48,696 nucleotides of DNA from an uncultured Chthonomonadaceae bacterium (GTDB lineage: Bacteria; Armatimonadota; Fimbriimonadia; Fimbriimonadales; Fimbriimonadaceae), in contig CAMLDW010000017.1 in the NCBI GenBank assembly GCA_946479035.1, positions 1-48,696 on the forward strand, given 5' to 3'. The notes under the pieces are model-generated. The model worked only from the letters and a program-made list of their open reading frames with translations. It searched no databases and had not been told where the DNA came from. Below are positions 23,927-33,528 of this stretch, piece by piece. Made by a program: the position numbers and the translations under genes. Position 1 is the first letter of the stretch; each line of letters starts with the position of its first letter.

Positions 23927-25784
23927 GGCGCCGTGGTGGGTCGTGGCCTCGGTCGTCGCCTGCGCGCTCGCTTCGCTCTGGCCGCTCTGGCAGCGGCACA
24001 AGGCGGAGACGGCCAACCGCGCCGTCGGCGTGCTGATGGAGATGTCGGACGTCGAGGCGATCGCGATGGCCTCGCGGGCGACGCGCGCGCAGGCGCTGGC
24101 TTCGCTGCACGAGCACGGGCTCACCGGGGTGGCGATCACCGAGGACACGATCGGGTCGCTGGTGGATTCAGGGACGTTGCGATGGACGACGGACGAGGGC
24201 GACCCAGCGCTAGAGCTCTCCTATGGGCCAAGCGACGTGCTCATGACCGACGTCGGCGGCGCGATCGACCTCAAGAACGCGGACCGGGTGACCCGCGCGC
24301 TCAACGCCCACGGGGTGCGGGCAGTAGCCGTCTCAGGCAAGTTCGGCACGAGGATTCGCGTGCCTCGGACCACGCCGATGGCGATGAGGGCAGTGCCGGT
24401 GGGGATCGATCCGCTCGCGGCCAGCGACGCGGTTTCTGCCGGCCTGGTCGTAGTCGCGCGGCACTACAACGAGTTCGGCTCGGACCCGGCCAGCATCGTC
24501 GCGACGTTGCGCGACTCGCACAAGGCGGGCGCGACGGCGTACCTGATCGGCGGAGACCAGGCGCTCGGGAACCGCAACATGCTCGTCGCGACCGAGACAG
24601 CGCTGGAAGAGCTCCAGATGCAGTACCTCTCGCCGGAGTTCGTGTCGCTCGGCGGCGACGCGTTCTTGCGCGAGAAGCTCGCGCCGCAGGCGCTGCGGCT
24701 CCACTCGGTGCAGCAATCGGAGGCCGAGACGATGTCGCCCGCGGAGCTCGAGGAGCGGTTCGCGAAGGCTTACCGCGAGCGCGACGTGCGATGGCTGCTG
24801 CTGCGCCCGCCGACGCGCGCCAGCGAAGACCTGCTCAAGAAGACCGGCGAGACGCTGCTCGGCATCCAGGCCGCGATCCGGGGAGTCGGCGGCGAGGTCA
24901 AGCCGCCGCACCCGTTCACCGACCCCGGCGTACCGAGGTGGGTGCCGGGGATCGTCGCGCTGCTGGCGCTCCCCGCGGTCGCGTGGACCGCGCTCAAGGC
25001 GTTTGGCCGCAGCTGGCTCGGGTGGCTCTGCGTCGTGCTCGCCGCTCTCGCGGCGGCGGCCGGCTTCACGGCGGGATACAAGCAGTTCGCCGCTCTCGCG
25101 GTCGCGACCGCGTTCCCCGTGCTCGGCTACCTGTTGATCGCAGAGCGCGAAAAGCCGAACCCGCTGCGCGACTACATCGTGATCAGCCTGACCAGCGTGG
25201 TCGGCGGGCTGGTCGTGGGCGGGATGCTCACGGGGATCGAGTACATGCTGCGCGTGCAGGAGTTCCCCGGCGTCAAGATGGTGCTGTTCGGACCGGTGCT
25301 CGTGGTCGGTTGGCTGCTGCTCGCGCGGCAGGGTCTGGTGAGGGAGACGCTCAGCAAGCCGGTGACGTGGCTCGCGGCGGCGGTGACGATCGTCGGGCTC
25401 GCGGTGATCGCGGTGATGGCGCTGCGGTCCGGCAACGACAACCCGGCGGCGGTCTCACCGATGGAGCTGCAACTGCGCGCGCTGCTCGACAACCTTCTGC
25501 ACGTGCGTCCGCGCACAAAGGAGGTCGCGTTCGGCAACCCCGCGCTGGTCTACGCGCTGCTGCTCGCGGCAAAAAGGCCGGACCTCAAGGGTTGGACCTC
25601 GCTGTTGCTGCTGGCAGGAATGGTCGGCCAGACGAGCATCGTCAACACGATGTGCCACCTCCACACGCCTGTGCTTTTGAGCCTGGAGCGGATCGGGATC
25701 GGGCTGGTGCTCGGCGGTATAATCGGCCTCCTTGTCTGGCTGGCGTCCAGGCGATGGGTCACCAAAATGGAGGCCACGCTCTGA
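23919..25784 (+). CDS. DUF5693 membrane protein
   Basis: 621 residues from a TTG at 23919. One N-terminal membrane segment (WWVVASVVACALASLWPLW) is followed by an extracytoplasmic domain of about 300 residues, then about 7-8 membrane helices to the C-terminus (GLVLGGIIGLLVWLASRRW). Segments VGVLMEMSDVEAIA and LHEHGLTGVAITEDTIGSL are typical of DUF5693, a family commonly found next to csaB. It overlaps the rhomboid by 8 nt and ends 1 nt before csaB, so a joint role in cell-surface polymer modification or export is likely. Biochemical function unknown. Confidence 0.75.
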   Translation: MPKAPWWVVASVVACALASLWPLWQRHKAETANRAVGVLMEMSDVEAIAMASRATRAQALASLHEHGLTGVAITEDTIGSLVDSGTLRWTTDEGDPALELSYGPSDVLMTDVGGAIDLKNADRVTRALNAHGVRAVAVSGKFGTRIRVPRTTPMAMRAVPVGIDPLAASDAVSAGLVVVARHYNEFGSDPASIVATLRDSHKAGATAYLIGGDQALGNRNMLVATETALEELQMQYLSPEFVSLGGDAFLREKLAPQALRLHSVQQSEAETMSPAELEERFAKAYRERDVRWLLLRPPTRASEDLLKKTGETLLGIQAAIRGVGGEVKPPHPFTDPGVPRWVPGIVALLALPAVAWTALKAFGRSWLGWLCVVLAALAAAAGFTAGYKQFAALAVATAFPVLGYLLIAEREKPNPLRDYIVISLTSVVGGLVVGGMLTGIEYMLRVQEFPGVKMVLFGPVLVVGWLLLARQGLVRETLSKPVTWLAAAVTIVGLAVIAVMALRSGNDNPAAVSPMELQLRALLDNLLHVRPRTKEVAFGNPALVYALLLAAKRPDLKGWTSLLLLAGMVGQTSIVNTMCHLHTPVLLSLERIGIGLVLGGIIGLLVWLASRRWVTKMEATL

Positions 25785-25785
25785 C

Positions 25786-26856
25786 ATGGCGAAGCGGCTG
25801 GTGCTCGCCGGGTATTTCGGTAGGGGGAACCTAGGGGACGACGCGATCCTTTTCGCCTTCAGCAAAGCGGTCGCTGGGCTCAAGTATCAGTACTCGGCAA
25901 TTGCGGGCAGCCCGGAGCGCGTGATGCGCGACTACGGGATCTCTGGGGTCGCGCACAAAGACCTGCGCGCAGTGAGCGACGCGATCGAAGACTGCGACGC
26001 TCTCGTGTTCCCCGGCGGCAGCGTGTTCCAGGACGTCTCCAGCACTCGCAGCGTGGCGTATTACGCGAACCTCGTCAAAATCGCGAAGAAGGCTGGCAAG
26101 AAGGTCGTGATGCTCGGACAGGGCGTCGGTCCGCTCAACGGTTTCTTTGGCAGGCGAATGGCGGCGGGAGCCTTTTCGAGCGCGGACGCGATCGCGGTGC
26201 GCGACAGGCAGTCGGTCGCGACCCTACAGGAGCTCGGCGTCAGCGTCCCGGTGCGAGTTACCGCTGACATGGCCTTCCTGCTGCCCTTGCCCCCGCACGA
26301 GCACGGACAAAAGCAGTTCGGCGTCGGCGAAATGAAGTCAGTGGGCGTGAACGCGCGACCCCACGGTAACGACAGGCACGTGGTCAAGCTCTTCAGCCAG
26401 CTCTTGCGCCTTCTTTTCGAGAGAGGCTGGGTGCCGGCGATGATCGAGATGGACCGCGAGTTCGACCGCGAGATGATCGACAGGATCGGCAAAGAGCACG
26501 GGGGGAAGGTCCCCGAGATCAAGAACCTGGCGAACTGCACGCAGCTCCAGCAGCGGCTGATGCGCATGGACGCGGTGATCGGCATGCGGCTCCACCTGGG
26601 AGTGCTCGCGACCACTGTGGGCGTCCCCGCCTACATGGTGAGCTACGACCCAAAGGTGGTGGCTTTCGCGAACGCAATGGGCTACCCGACCCCTCAGAAC
26701 ATTGAGGAGGCTACCGCCGAACGGGTGTTCGACGGTTTCCAGTCCTTTATCAGGGACAGGGAGCGGCTCGTCGCCAACGTCCTGCGCAAGCGAGATGAAC
26801 TTGCCAAATCGGCCCAAGAGAACATCGAGGTGCTGGTCTCCGCTGTCGGCTCGTAG
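25786..26856 (+). CDS. csaB: Polysaccharide pyruvyl transferase CsaB
   Basis: 356 residues, starting at the ATG directly after the DUF5693 stop. CsaB adds pyruvate ketals to a cell-wall polysaccharide, which then binds SLH domains and anchors S-layer or envelope proteins. Family features are AGYFGRGNLGDDAILFAF at the N-terminus, VFPGGSVFQDVSS and the C-terminal MRLHLGVLATTVGVPAYMVSYDPKV (R-x-H motif). No SLH-domain protein was recognised in the window. Confidence 0.92.
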   Translation: MAKRLVLAGYFGRGNLGDDAILFAFSKAVAGLKYQYSAIAGSPERVMRDYGISGVAHKDLRAVSDAIEDCDALVFPGGSVFQDVSSTRSVAYYANLVKIAKKAGKKVVMLGQGVGPLNGFFGRRMAAGAFSSADAIAVRDRQSVATLQELGVSVPVRVTADMAFLLPLPPHEHGQKQFGVGEMKSVGVNARPHGNDRHVVKLFSQLLRLLFERGWVPAMIEMDREFDREMIDRIGKEHGGKVPEIKNLANCTQLQQRLMRMDAVIGMRLHLGVLATTVGVPAYMVSYDPKVVAFANAMGYPTPQNIEEATAERVFDGFQSFIRDRERLVANVLRKRDELAKSAQENIEVLVSAVGS

Positions 26857-29416
26857 CCTGTCTGCGGCCCTGCTCCTATGCGCCTGCGCGGGGACGGCGT
26901 GGGCGCAGGCGGGCCTGCACCTGCCGCAATGGCTGCAGCGCCAGCTCGTGCAGCGCGTGTCGATCACGGGCTCTCGCCAGCTCTCGTTCCACCAGCACAC
27001 GGTCACGGGCGACACGCAGGCATTCGACCTCGGCAATTACGGCGGGCAGGGCGACAGGCAGTTCACGGACTTCGGCAACGTACGCGTGCAGGGGCAGAGG
27101 GTGTTCGACGCGCTCAACTTCGACTTCGTCATCCAGGACAGCCGGTTCCGCGACCCGCAAGGGCAGCACTTCAGCATCGACTACCTCCGCGGGCCGTGGC
27201 AGGCGAACCTGGGCGACATCCGCGGCACGCTGCTCAACACGAACCGCTTCGCGGCGTTCACAAAGACGCTGCGCGGTGCGATGTTCGGCTACGAGGGCGG
27301 CGGGTTCCGCGTCAAGACAGTTTTCAGCGACGTGCGAGGAGCGCCGCGCACGGTCTCGATCCCCGGCACCAACAGCGCGGGGCCCTACTACCTACAGAGC
27401 GCGCAGATCGTGCGCGGGTCGGAGCACATCGAAGTCGACGGAGTGCCGCAGGTGCTCGGGCAGGACTACGTCGTCAACTACGAGATCGGCTCGGTCACGT
27501 TTGTGAACAGGTCCACGGGCCAGGGAAAGATCATCCCGCCGACGAGCACGATCGTCGCGACCTACGAGGTGTTCGGGTTCTCCGGTTCGAGCGGAAAGCT
27601 CGAAGGCGCCGGGCTCGCATACACGATCAAGAACAGCGCCACGCTCGGCTTCACCGGAATGCGGCAGATCAAGGGCGGAAGCGGAAGGCTCTCGACGCGG
27701 CTCGAGACGTTCCAGGGCTTCGGCCCGCCCTCGACGCCTTACTTCCTGCAGTTCATCCCGCTCGAGACGGAGCCGATCGTCATCCGCGTCAACGGGATCC
27801 TACAGACCGAGGGGGTCGACTACTTCTTCGACCTCGACAACCCGAGCATCTTCTTCTTCACGCGCTTCATGCCGCCGACAGACAACATCGACGTGCTCTA
27901 CACGCCCAAGCCGACGACGACCGTCGACGGCGACAGGCAGGTGACTGGCTGGGACGTTTCGGTGCCGTTCGGGCCGGGCAACAAGGGCGGAACGGTCCGG
28001 TACAGCGAGGCGGTCGGAAGGCTTTTGAACACGCCGACGCCCACCTCCGGGCTGGCGCGCGCGCTCGAGCTGCGCTTGCTCAACGGGCCGCTCTCGCTCG
28101 TCGGCACGCTCCGCAGCGTGCCGAGCGGATACGTGACCATCGAAACGACGGGCTTCAACCGAAACGAGAAGGCGGGCGACCTGCTCGCGACGTGGAAGGC
28201 TTCGGAGCACCTCACGTACAACGCGAGCTACCTGAACTCCGCGATCTCTTCGCGCCTGGTCGATTCAGGCGGCAACGTCAGCTTCATCAAGAACCGCTTC
28301 AGCAAGTACAGCGGCGGTCTCGACTATAAGCCTGGCGGAAACGCGCTGCCGGTCAACCTCGCTTTCACCCAGACGCGGGCGCGCAGCCCGCAGGGCGATT
28401 CGCTGGTGAGCTCCACTGGCCTCTCGACTTCGCGCTCAGACAAGAGGTGGGAGACGAGCCTTTCGCTCGAGCACCAGGACGCCAGCGGGCCGGTGACGGA
28501 CGGGAGCAGCACGACGATCAAGAAGCTCTCGCTAGAGACCATGGCCCTGCGCACGACGTACCGCTCGAGCAACGAGTGGACCATGAGCCTGAGCACCGGC
28601 CTGAGCCAAGTAAAGTCAGGCGGCGAGCAGGGGCTCGGCCGCGACGTGCAGGCGACCCTGAGATGGCGGCCGAACGACAAGCTCGACTGGAGCTTCATCG
28701 CGCAGGACAGCGACGCGGGCAAGGTCGCGGCCCTCGGGTTCATCAACGGCTATGGGCTGGGATACAACGGCAATGGCTTTAGCAACGGAACAGGGCTGAG
28801 CGGACTCACGAGCGCTTCGAAGGTGCGGTCCTACACCCTGCGCGGCACTTGGGACCCTAGCGGCTCGCTCAGCCTGGGCGCTCGCGCCTACACGCGCGAG
28901 ACCGCAGGTTCGTTCAGCTCGAACGCGCGCACGGACGGCGTCGGGTTCGACACGAACTGGCAGCTCAACGGCGAGATGAGCCTGCAGGGATCGGTGGACG
29001 CCAGCAAGACGACCTTCCTCAGTTCGCCTACGGAGAGCACGAACCTCGTGCTGAGCACGTTCTTCAACTGGGCCCCGCGCGGTCCGTGGAGCTACAGCCT
29101 CGGGCTGAACCAGTTCGTCTCGAACGGCTCCAGCGGGTTCGGGCAGAACTCGTTCACGCTGGACACGATACTGGGCTACAGGCTCACGACCCGGCAGCTG
29201 CTCTCGGTGGCGCTCTACAGCAACCGAGGCAACGGTGCGCTCGCCCAGGACGACACCGACGTCTCGCTCAACTACACTTACCAGGTATGGCGCAGCCTGG
29301 GGGTCCAGGCTTCGTACCGCCTGCGGGACGTAGTGAACAAGGACCCGCTCTCGACCTCGGGGGCCTATACTTCGCGCGGGTTCGACATCGGGCTCGTTTT
29401 CAACTTCGGGTCGTAA
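26795..29416 (+). CDS. Large exported beta-barrel-like protein
   Basis: 873 residues from the ATG at 26795, which lies inside the end of csaB (62-nt overlap) and gives a 38-residue signal peptide (SLSAALLLCACAGTAWA, then QAGLH). The N-terminal 300 residues contain ordered beta segments such as VRGSEHIEVDGVPQVLGQDY and a related VIRVNGILQTEGVDYFFD, which look like repeats of one small domain. The C-terminal 500 residues alternate polar and hydrophobic residues with many Ser/Thr/Asn turns and finish GFDIGLVFNFGS, a typical last strand of an outer-membrane barrel. I infer an outer-membrane protein; no named family. Confidence 0.7.
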   Translation: MNLPNRPKRTSRCWSPLSARSLSAALLLCACAGTAWAQAGLHLPQWLQRQLVQRVSITGSRQLSFHQHTVTGDTQAFDLGNYGGQGDRQFTDFGNVRVQGQRVFDALNFDFVIQDSRFRDPQGQHFSIDYLRGPWQANLGDIRGTLLNTNRFAAFTKTLRGAMFGYEGGGFRVKTVFSDVRGAPRTVSIPGTNSAGPYYLQSAQIVRGSEHIEVDGVPQVLGQDYVVNYEIGSVTFVNRSTGQGKIIPPTSTIVATYEVFGFSGSSGKLEGAGLAYTIKNSATLGFTGMRQIKGGSGRLSTRLETFQGFGPPSTPYFLQFIPLETEPIVIRVNGILQTEGVDYFFDLDNPSIFFFTRFMPPTDNIDVLYTPKPTTTVDGDRQVTGWDVSVPFGPGNKGGTVRYSEAVGRLLNTPTPTSGLARALELRLLNGPLSLVGTLRSVPSGYVTIETTGFNRNEKAGDLLATWKASEHLTYNASYLNSAISSRLVDSGGNVSFIKNRFSKYSGGLDYKPGGNALPVNLAFTQTRARSPQGDSLVSSTGLSTSRSDKRWETSLSLEHQDASGPVTDGSSTTIKKLSLETMALRTTYRSSNEWTMSLSTGLSQVKSGGEQGLGRDVQATLRWRPNDKLDWSFIAQDSDAGKVAALGFINGYGLGYNGNGFSNGTGLSGLTSASKVRSYTLRGTWDPSGSLSLGARAYTRETAGSFSSNARTDGVGFDTNWQLNGEMSLQGSVDASKTTFLSSPTESTNLVLSTFFNWAPRGPWSYSLGLNQFVSNGSSGFGQNSFTLDTILGYRLTTRQLLSVALYSNRGNGALAQDDTDVSLNYTYQVWRSLGVQASYRLRDVVNKDPLSTSGAYTSRGFDIGLVFNFGS

Positions 29417-29459
29417 CCTCATGGCACTTCGCACGTTTCTCATGACACAGGTGGTTTCA

Positions 29460-30782
29460 ATGACGAGATCAGCTCTTTTCGCCTTGTTTTCGCTGGGCAC
29501 GCTCGCCCTTCTGTCCGGCTGCGGCGGCTTTACGGGCCCCAAGACCGCGACTATTACCGGCACGGTACTGGACATAGACAACAACCCCGTGCGCGACGCC
29601 CGGGTCTGGTGCGTCGACAGTTCGACGCACACCTCGCCGTCGGGCGCGTTCGTGCTCAACGACGTGCGGCCGGGAGAGGTGAGGGTCAACGCGGAGATCG
29701 TCCAGAACGGGGTGACGTATCGCGGGACCAACTGGGCGCTCAACTTCGACAACGAGCAGACGCAGAACATCAACGTCATCGTCGGTCCGCTCTCGCAGTT
29801 GGCGAAGATCAAAGGCACGGTCAAGGACCGCAACGGCAACATGCTGGAGAACGTGACGGTCTACGCCTTCAACGGCGCAGGCAGCGCGGCGCGCGCGTTT
29901 ACGAACTCGCTAGGGCAGTACGAGCTCGACGACCTGCTCTCTAACATCAACTACACCGTCACCGCCTCGGCGCGCACCTACAGCAACGACACCGACAGCG
30001 CCGTGCTGGACCCAGGCGAGGTCCGGATACTCAACTTCATCCTCGGCAACCCGACCGGAACGACGTTCAACGCGCCGACCAACCTCGACGCCGTGACGTG
30101 GGTCTCGCCCGACGTCGCGACGCGCGGGTTCGCCGCGCTCTCCGACCCTTACGCGAAGATCAAAGAGCGGATCGACCAGCGGTACAAGACCAAAGCGTTC
30201 GTCGCGGCGGCAACCAGGTCGCAGGGGCGCGCGCCGATCGGGCAGTCGATCGTCGAGACGGACCTCTTCTGGGACGAGCTTCAGGACCCCGAACTGATCG
30301 GCTACGGCATCTACCGCTCGCCCGGCAACACGAACTCGCTCAACTTCCTCGACTTCTCGTCCGACCCGCTCTCGGCCTACTACGTCGACATCGGGCCCAA
30401 CCTCGATTCGACCTACAGCTACGGCGTGACGGCGGTGGCGACGCTCTTCCCCGACGAGCCGAACACCGAGAGCCCGCTCAGCAACATCGTGGTCGTGCAG
30501 ACGCTCGACGCGCTGGAACTGACGGACGTGACCGCGGGCCCGACCTTCCGCTGGCTCAGCGGTTCGGGCGGGACGGAGTTCTTCGTGTTCCTCTTCGACG
30601 AGTTCCCCGGAGTCGGCGTGGACTGGATCTGGGACAACCTGGGCGACCCTGCCAATGGCACCAGTTACAGCTACAACGGGCCGGCCCTGACGCCGGGCGC
30701 GACATACTACTACATCGTGCTTGGAGAGGCAAATGGCGGGTCGAGTCGAACGATCAGCCAGATTGGATCCTTCCAAACATAG
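29460..30782 (+). CDS. Lipoprotein with regulatory-like beta domains
   Basis: 440 residues. The ATG at 29460 has AGGTGG 5 nt upstream and gives a lipoprotein signal (LALLSGC, lipid on Cys21). Two carboxypeptidase-regulatory-like beta domains follow: TGTVLDIDNNPVRDARVW...SGAFVLNDVRPGE, and KGTVKDRNGNMLENVTVYAF...LGQYELDDL. The C-terminal part has fibronectin-III-like segments (DLFWDELQDPELIGYGIYRS, YSYGVTAVATLF). Probably a surface adhesion or scaffold lipoprotein. It follows the barrel gene by 43 bp and is followed after 16 bp by the next exported protein. Confidence 0.75.
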   Translation: MTRSALFALFSLGTLALLSGCGGFTGPKTATITGTVLDIDNNPVRDARVWCVDSSTHTSPSGAFVLNDVRPGEVRVNAEIVQNGVTYRGTNWALNFDNEQTQNINVIVGPLSQLAKIKGTVKDRNGNMLENVTVYAFNGAGSAARAFTNSLGQYELDDLLSNINYTVTASARTYSNDTDSAVLDPGEVRILNFILGNPTGTTFNAPTNLDAVTWVSPDVATRGFAALSDPYAKIKERIDQRYKTKAFVAAATRSQGRAPIGQSIVETDLFWDELQDPELIGYGIYRSPGNTNSLNFLDFSSDPLSAYYVDIGPNLDSTYSYGVTAVATLFPDEPNTESPLSNIVVVQTLDALELTDVTAGPTFRWLSGSGGTEFFVFLFDEFPGVGVDWIWDNLGDPANGTSYSYNGPALTPGATYYYIVLGEANGGSSRTISQIGSFQT

Positions 30783-30798
30783 AGGTAGCTTTTTTATC

Positions 30799-33528
30799 GT
30801 GCTTCGCTCGGACTGGAACCTGCGGCCGCTACTGGTAGCGGCCGTAAGCCTGATAGCCGCCCCGTTCGCCCTGGGCTCGGACCTGCGCGTCGAGATCGGG
30901 CAGACGCGCTCGCTCGACGCGGTGCACGACCTGACCGACGCGGCCGTGCGGACCTTCGCCCGGCGGGCGGCACTGCTCGGTCACGCGCAGCTCGAGAACT
31001 GGGCCTCGCGCGGGCGCCTGCGCACGCCTTACACTCTGCCGCTTCGGGTCGTGCTGACTCGGAACGGCGTGCCGATCCCGCCGCACCGTCCGTTCCTGGG
31101 CGGTTCGGACATCACCCTGACCTTCAGCCTGACGCGCCCCTTCCCGGCCGGATACCAGACGACGCTACAGGGCGTGTTCACTCAGGCCAAGCCCGCGATG
31201 AACGCCGTTTTCGGCCCGCCGGCGGTGGGCGGGCCCGTTCTCGTGAGCAACTACGACGCGGACATCCAGGACCGGTATGCGGTGGGCGGCGGCTATTACG
31301 TCGCGAACGGCGGGCCGAGCGGCGAGCCGGAGATCCGCTTCCCCGTTTACTTTTCGACCGAGGGCGCGGGCGTCAACTTCCTGCACTGTCTGTTGCTCGC
31401 GTACCAGGGTCAGAACCCGTACCCGTTCGACGCGGTGAACGAAGGTCTCGTGCGCGCGGCGACGATGAAGATCGCGCGCACCGCCGGTTCGCTCCCCGCT
31501 ACGTTCGACCCGGTCGCGGTCGAGAACGCGCTCGAGTCGCTCTACGACGTGAGCGGGTTCTACGACTGGTACAACCAGCCAGCGCTCGGTTGCGAGCACT
31601 TCATCGCGCCGAACCTGCTCAACACCCAGCTCCCGCCGGGCGGCAGCACGGGCGGCATCTATCTGGTGCGGTACCTGATGGCGGGGACCGCGTGGCACAA
31701 GGTGATCGCTGAGTACCCGGGCTTCATCGCGGAGTTCAACAGCCTCTATTACGCGAACCCCTCCGCGTTCCAGACGATGCCCGAACTGGTCGCGCTCGGC
31801 CAGCAGGCGCTCGACTTCGTCGGCGGCGCGCCGAACTCGACCGTCGAGGCGATGAGCTTCGCCGACTGGGTCGAGCGGCAGTACATCCTGGACGCGCAGA
31901 CGACGGGCGGGCTCAAAATCATGGTGCAGCCGTTCCCGATCGACGCGACGGGCGGCACGAGCGACTTCGGCGTGTACGGGTTCGACGTCAACGTCTTCCG
32001 CACCGCGGCCAACGGCGACGAGTCGCTGCTTGCAGGCACCTCGTACCCGATCTATTGGCGCCCGGACTTCTCGCGCTTTTTCATGGCGGCGCAGGACGAC
32101 CAGATCAAGCTCGCGGGCGCGTACGGTGCGGTCGTCCCCAACTTCCCCGGCGCGACCTTCAACAACAAGCAGTACCGGGTCGCTATCGACGTGCCGTTCG
32201 GCGACTCCGACACGCGGGTCGTGGTCCCGGCTGGGTCGTTCTCGACCGGCACCAACCCGCTGCCGAACAACTTCATCGGGACGCTGACCGGGCTCTCGGC
32301 GCCGGCGCTCGGCACGTACGAGGTCTCGGTCGAGTGGCCCGGCGGCTCGCAGACCGGCGTCACAGTCGACAACTTCGCGTTTGGCGCAAACATTACCGAC
32401 CCGAACTTCCTAAAGGCGCAGGCGGTGACGGTCCGCGTGTTCGTCAACGCGGGATCGCCGAGCGAGATCTTCAGCCGCCGCGTGAACAAGGGGTTCGGGA
32501 TGCTCGCGCTCAATCTCAGTCCGCCGGAGTCCGACACCTCCTACGACGCGACGGTGCTCTCGCAGCTCGACTTCATTGGGATCCCGCTGCAGCAGTACCG
32601 CGTTCGCCCGACCGACGCGTTCGCCATCGCGGACCCTGACCTGCTGTTCGCGCGCTGGAACTCGACGCTCAACCGGTACGACATCTTTCCGACCGCAGGG
32701 CAGATCCTTCCTGGGTTCGGCTTCTACCTGCGGCCGGCATCCTCTGGCACGACGACGATCCATGGCTACTCGCCGCCCAAGACGCCCATCTCGATCGCGC
32801 TGGTACCAGGGTGGAACATGGTCACCGTCCCCTTCAACCAGTCGCTCGATTCCACGGACGTGACCTTCACGGTCGCGACGGAGGCCGTTTCGACCTTCGC
32901 CGAAGCGGTCGGAACGATCATCGGCAACACCGTGTTCGACTTCACGCCCGACGGCGCTAACCCTGACACGGGCACGCTGTTGCCGGCGTCGTCGTTCGTG
33001 CCGGGGCGAGGATACTTCGTGCGCGTCCTGCGGCCGGAGGGCGCGGTGATGATCTTCACGCCGACCGACTTCGGGACCGCAAACGTGAGCGCGCCGGTCA
33101 GTAGGACGTCGCAACTGCAAACGCTCGACCACGCGTGGGAGGCGAAGGTGCAGGTCTCCAACCCGCGATTCAAGAAGACCTGGGTCGTGATCGGCCAGAG
33201 CAACAGGGCCACGCTCGGGTTCGACCCGATGTTCGACTCCGAGCTGCCTCCATCGCCCGGCGGGTTTCAGGCCGCGCTGATCTCCTCTAGGCGGATGTTC
33301 AAGGACATCGGTCTGTGGGGGAGCGTACAAAAGTTCAACCTTGACGTCACAGGGCTCTACAAGGGCGAACGGGAGACGCTCGACGTGATCCTGACCAAAG
33401 GCACCAAGATGCTCACTCTCATCGACAAGGCGACGGGAAAGCGCACGTGGTTCACCCACGGCGGCCGCTACTTCTTCAAGGCCGCCGGCACGTCGCAGAG
33501 CTTTGAGATATGGACGGACCTGCGATGA
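30799..33528 (+). CDS. Large secreted protein, degenerate peptidase-like
   Basis: 909 residues from a GTG at 30799 with a signal peptide (LLVAAVSLIAAPFALGS). Residues about 190-370 look like a gluzincin-type metallopeptidase that has lost its zinc site: NFLHCLLLAYQG stands where HExxHxxQ would be, followed by FDAVNEGLVRAATMKIAR where the third ligand (NEGLAxA) would be. C-terminal segments (PGWNMVTVPFN, SFVPGRGYFVRV) resemble beta domains of secreted proteins that read GWNLVSLP. The frame opens upstream of the GTG, but that part lies inside the previous lipoprotein gene. Its stop overlaps the next ATG as ATGA. Confidence 0.65.
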   Translation: MLRSDWNLRPLLVAAVSLIAAPFALGSDLRVEIGQTRSLDAVHDLTDAAVRTFARRAALLGHAQLENWASRGRLRTPYTLPLRVVLTRNGVPIPPHRPFLGGSDITLTFSLTRPFPAGYQTTLQGVFTQAKPAMNAVFGPPAVGGPVLVSNYDADIQDRYAVGGGYYVANGGPSGEPEIRFPVYFSTEGAGVNFLHCLLLAYQGQNPYPFDAVNEGLVRAATMKIARTAGSLPATFDPVAVENALESLYDVSGFYDWYNQPALGCEHFIAPNLLNTQLPPGGSTGGIYLVRYLMAGTAWHKVIAEYPGFIAEFNSLYYANPSAFQTMPELVALGQQALDFVGGAPNSTVEAMSFADWVERQYILDAQTTGGLKIMVQPFPIDATGGTSDFGVYGFDVNVFRTAANGDESLLAGTSYPIYWRPDFSRFFMAAQDDQIKLAGAYGAVVPNFPGATFNNKQYRVAIDVPFGDSDTRVVVPAGSFSTGTNPLPNNFIGTLTGLSAPALGTYEVSVEWPGGSQTGVTVDNFAFGANITDPNFLKAQAVTVRVFVNAGSPSEIFSRRVNKGFGMLALNLSPPESDTSYDATVLSQLDFIGIPLQQYRVRPTDAFAIADPDLLFARWNSTLNRYDIFPTAGQILPGFGFYLRPASSGTTTIHGYSPPKTPISIALVPGWNMVTVPFNQSLDSTDVTFTVATEAVSTFAEAVGTIIGNTVFDFTPDGANPDTGTLLPASSFVPGRGYFVRVLRPEGAVMIFTPTDFGTANVSAPVSRTSQLQTLDHAWEAKVQVSNPRFKKTWVVIGQSNRATLGFDPMFDSELPPSPGGFQAALISSRRMFKDIGLWGSVQKFNLDVTGLYKGERETLDVILTKGTKMLTLIDKATGKRTWFTHGGRYFFKAAGTSQSFEIWTDLR

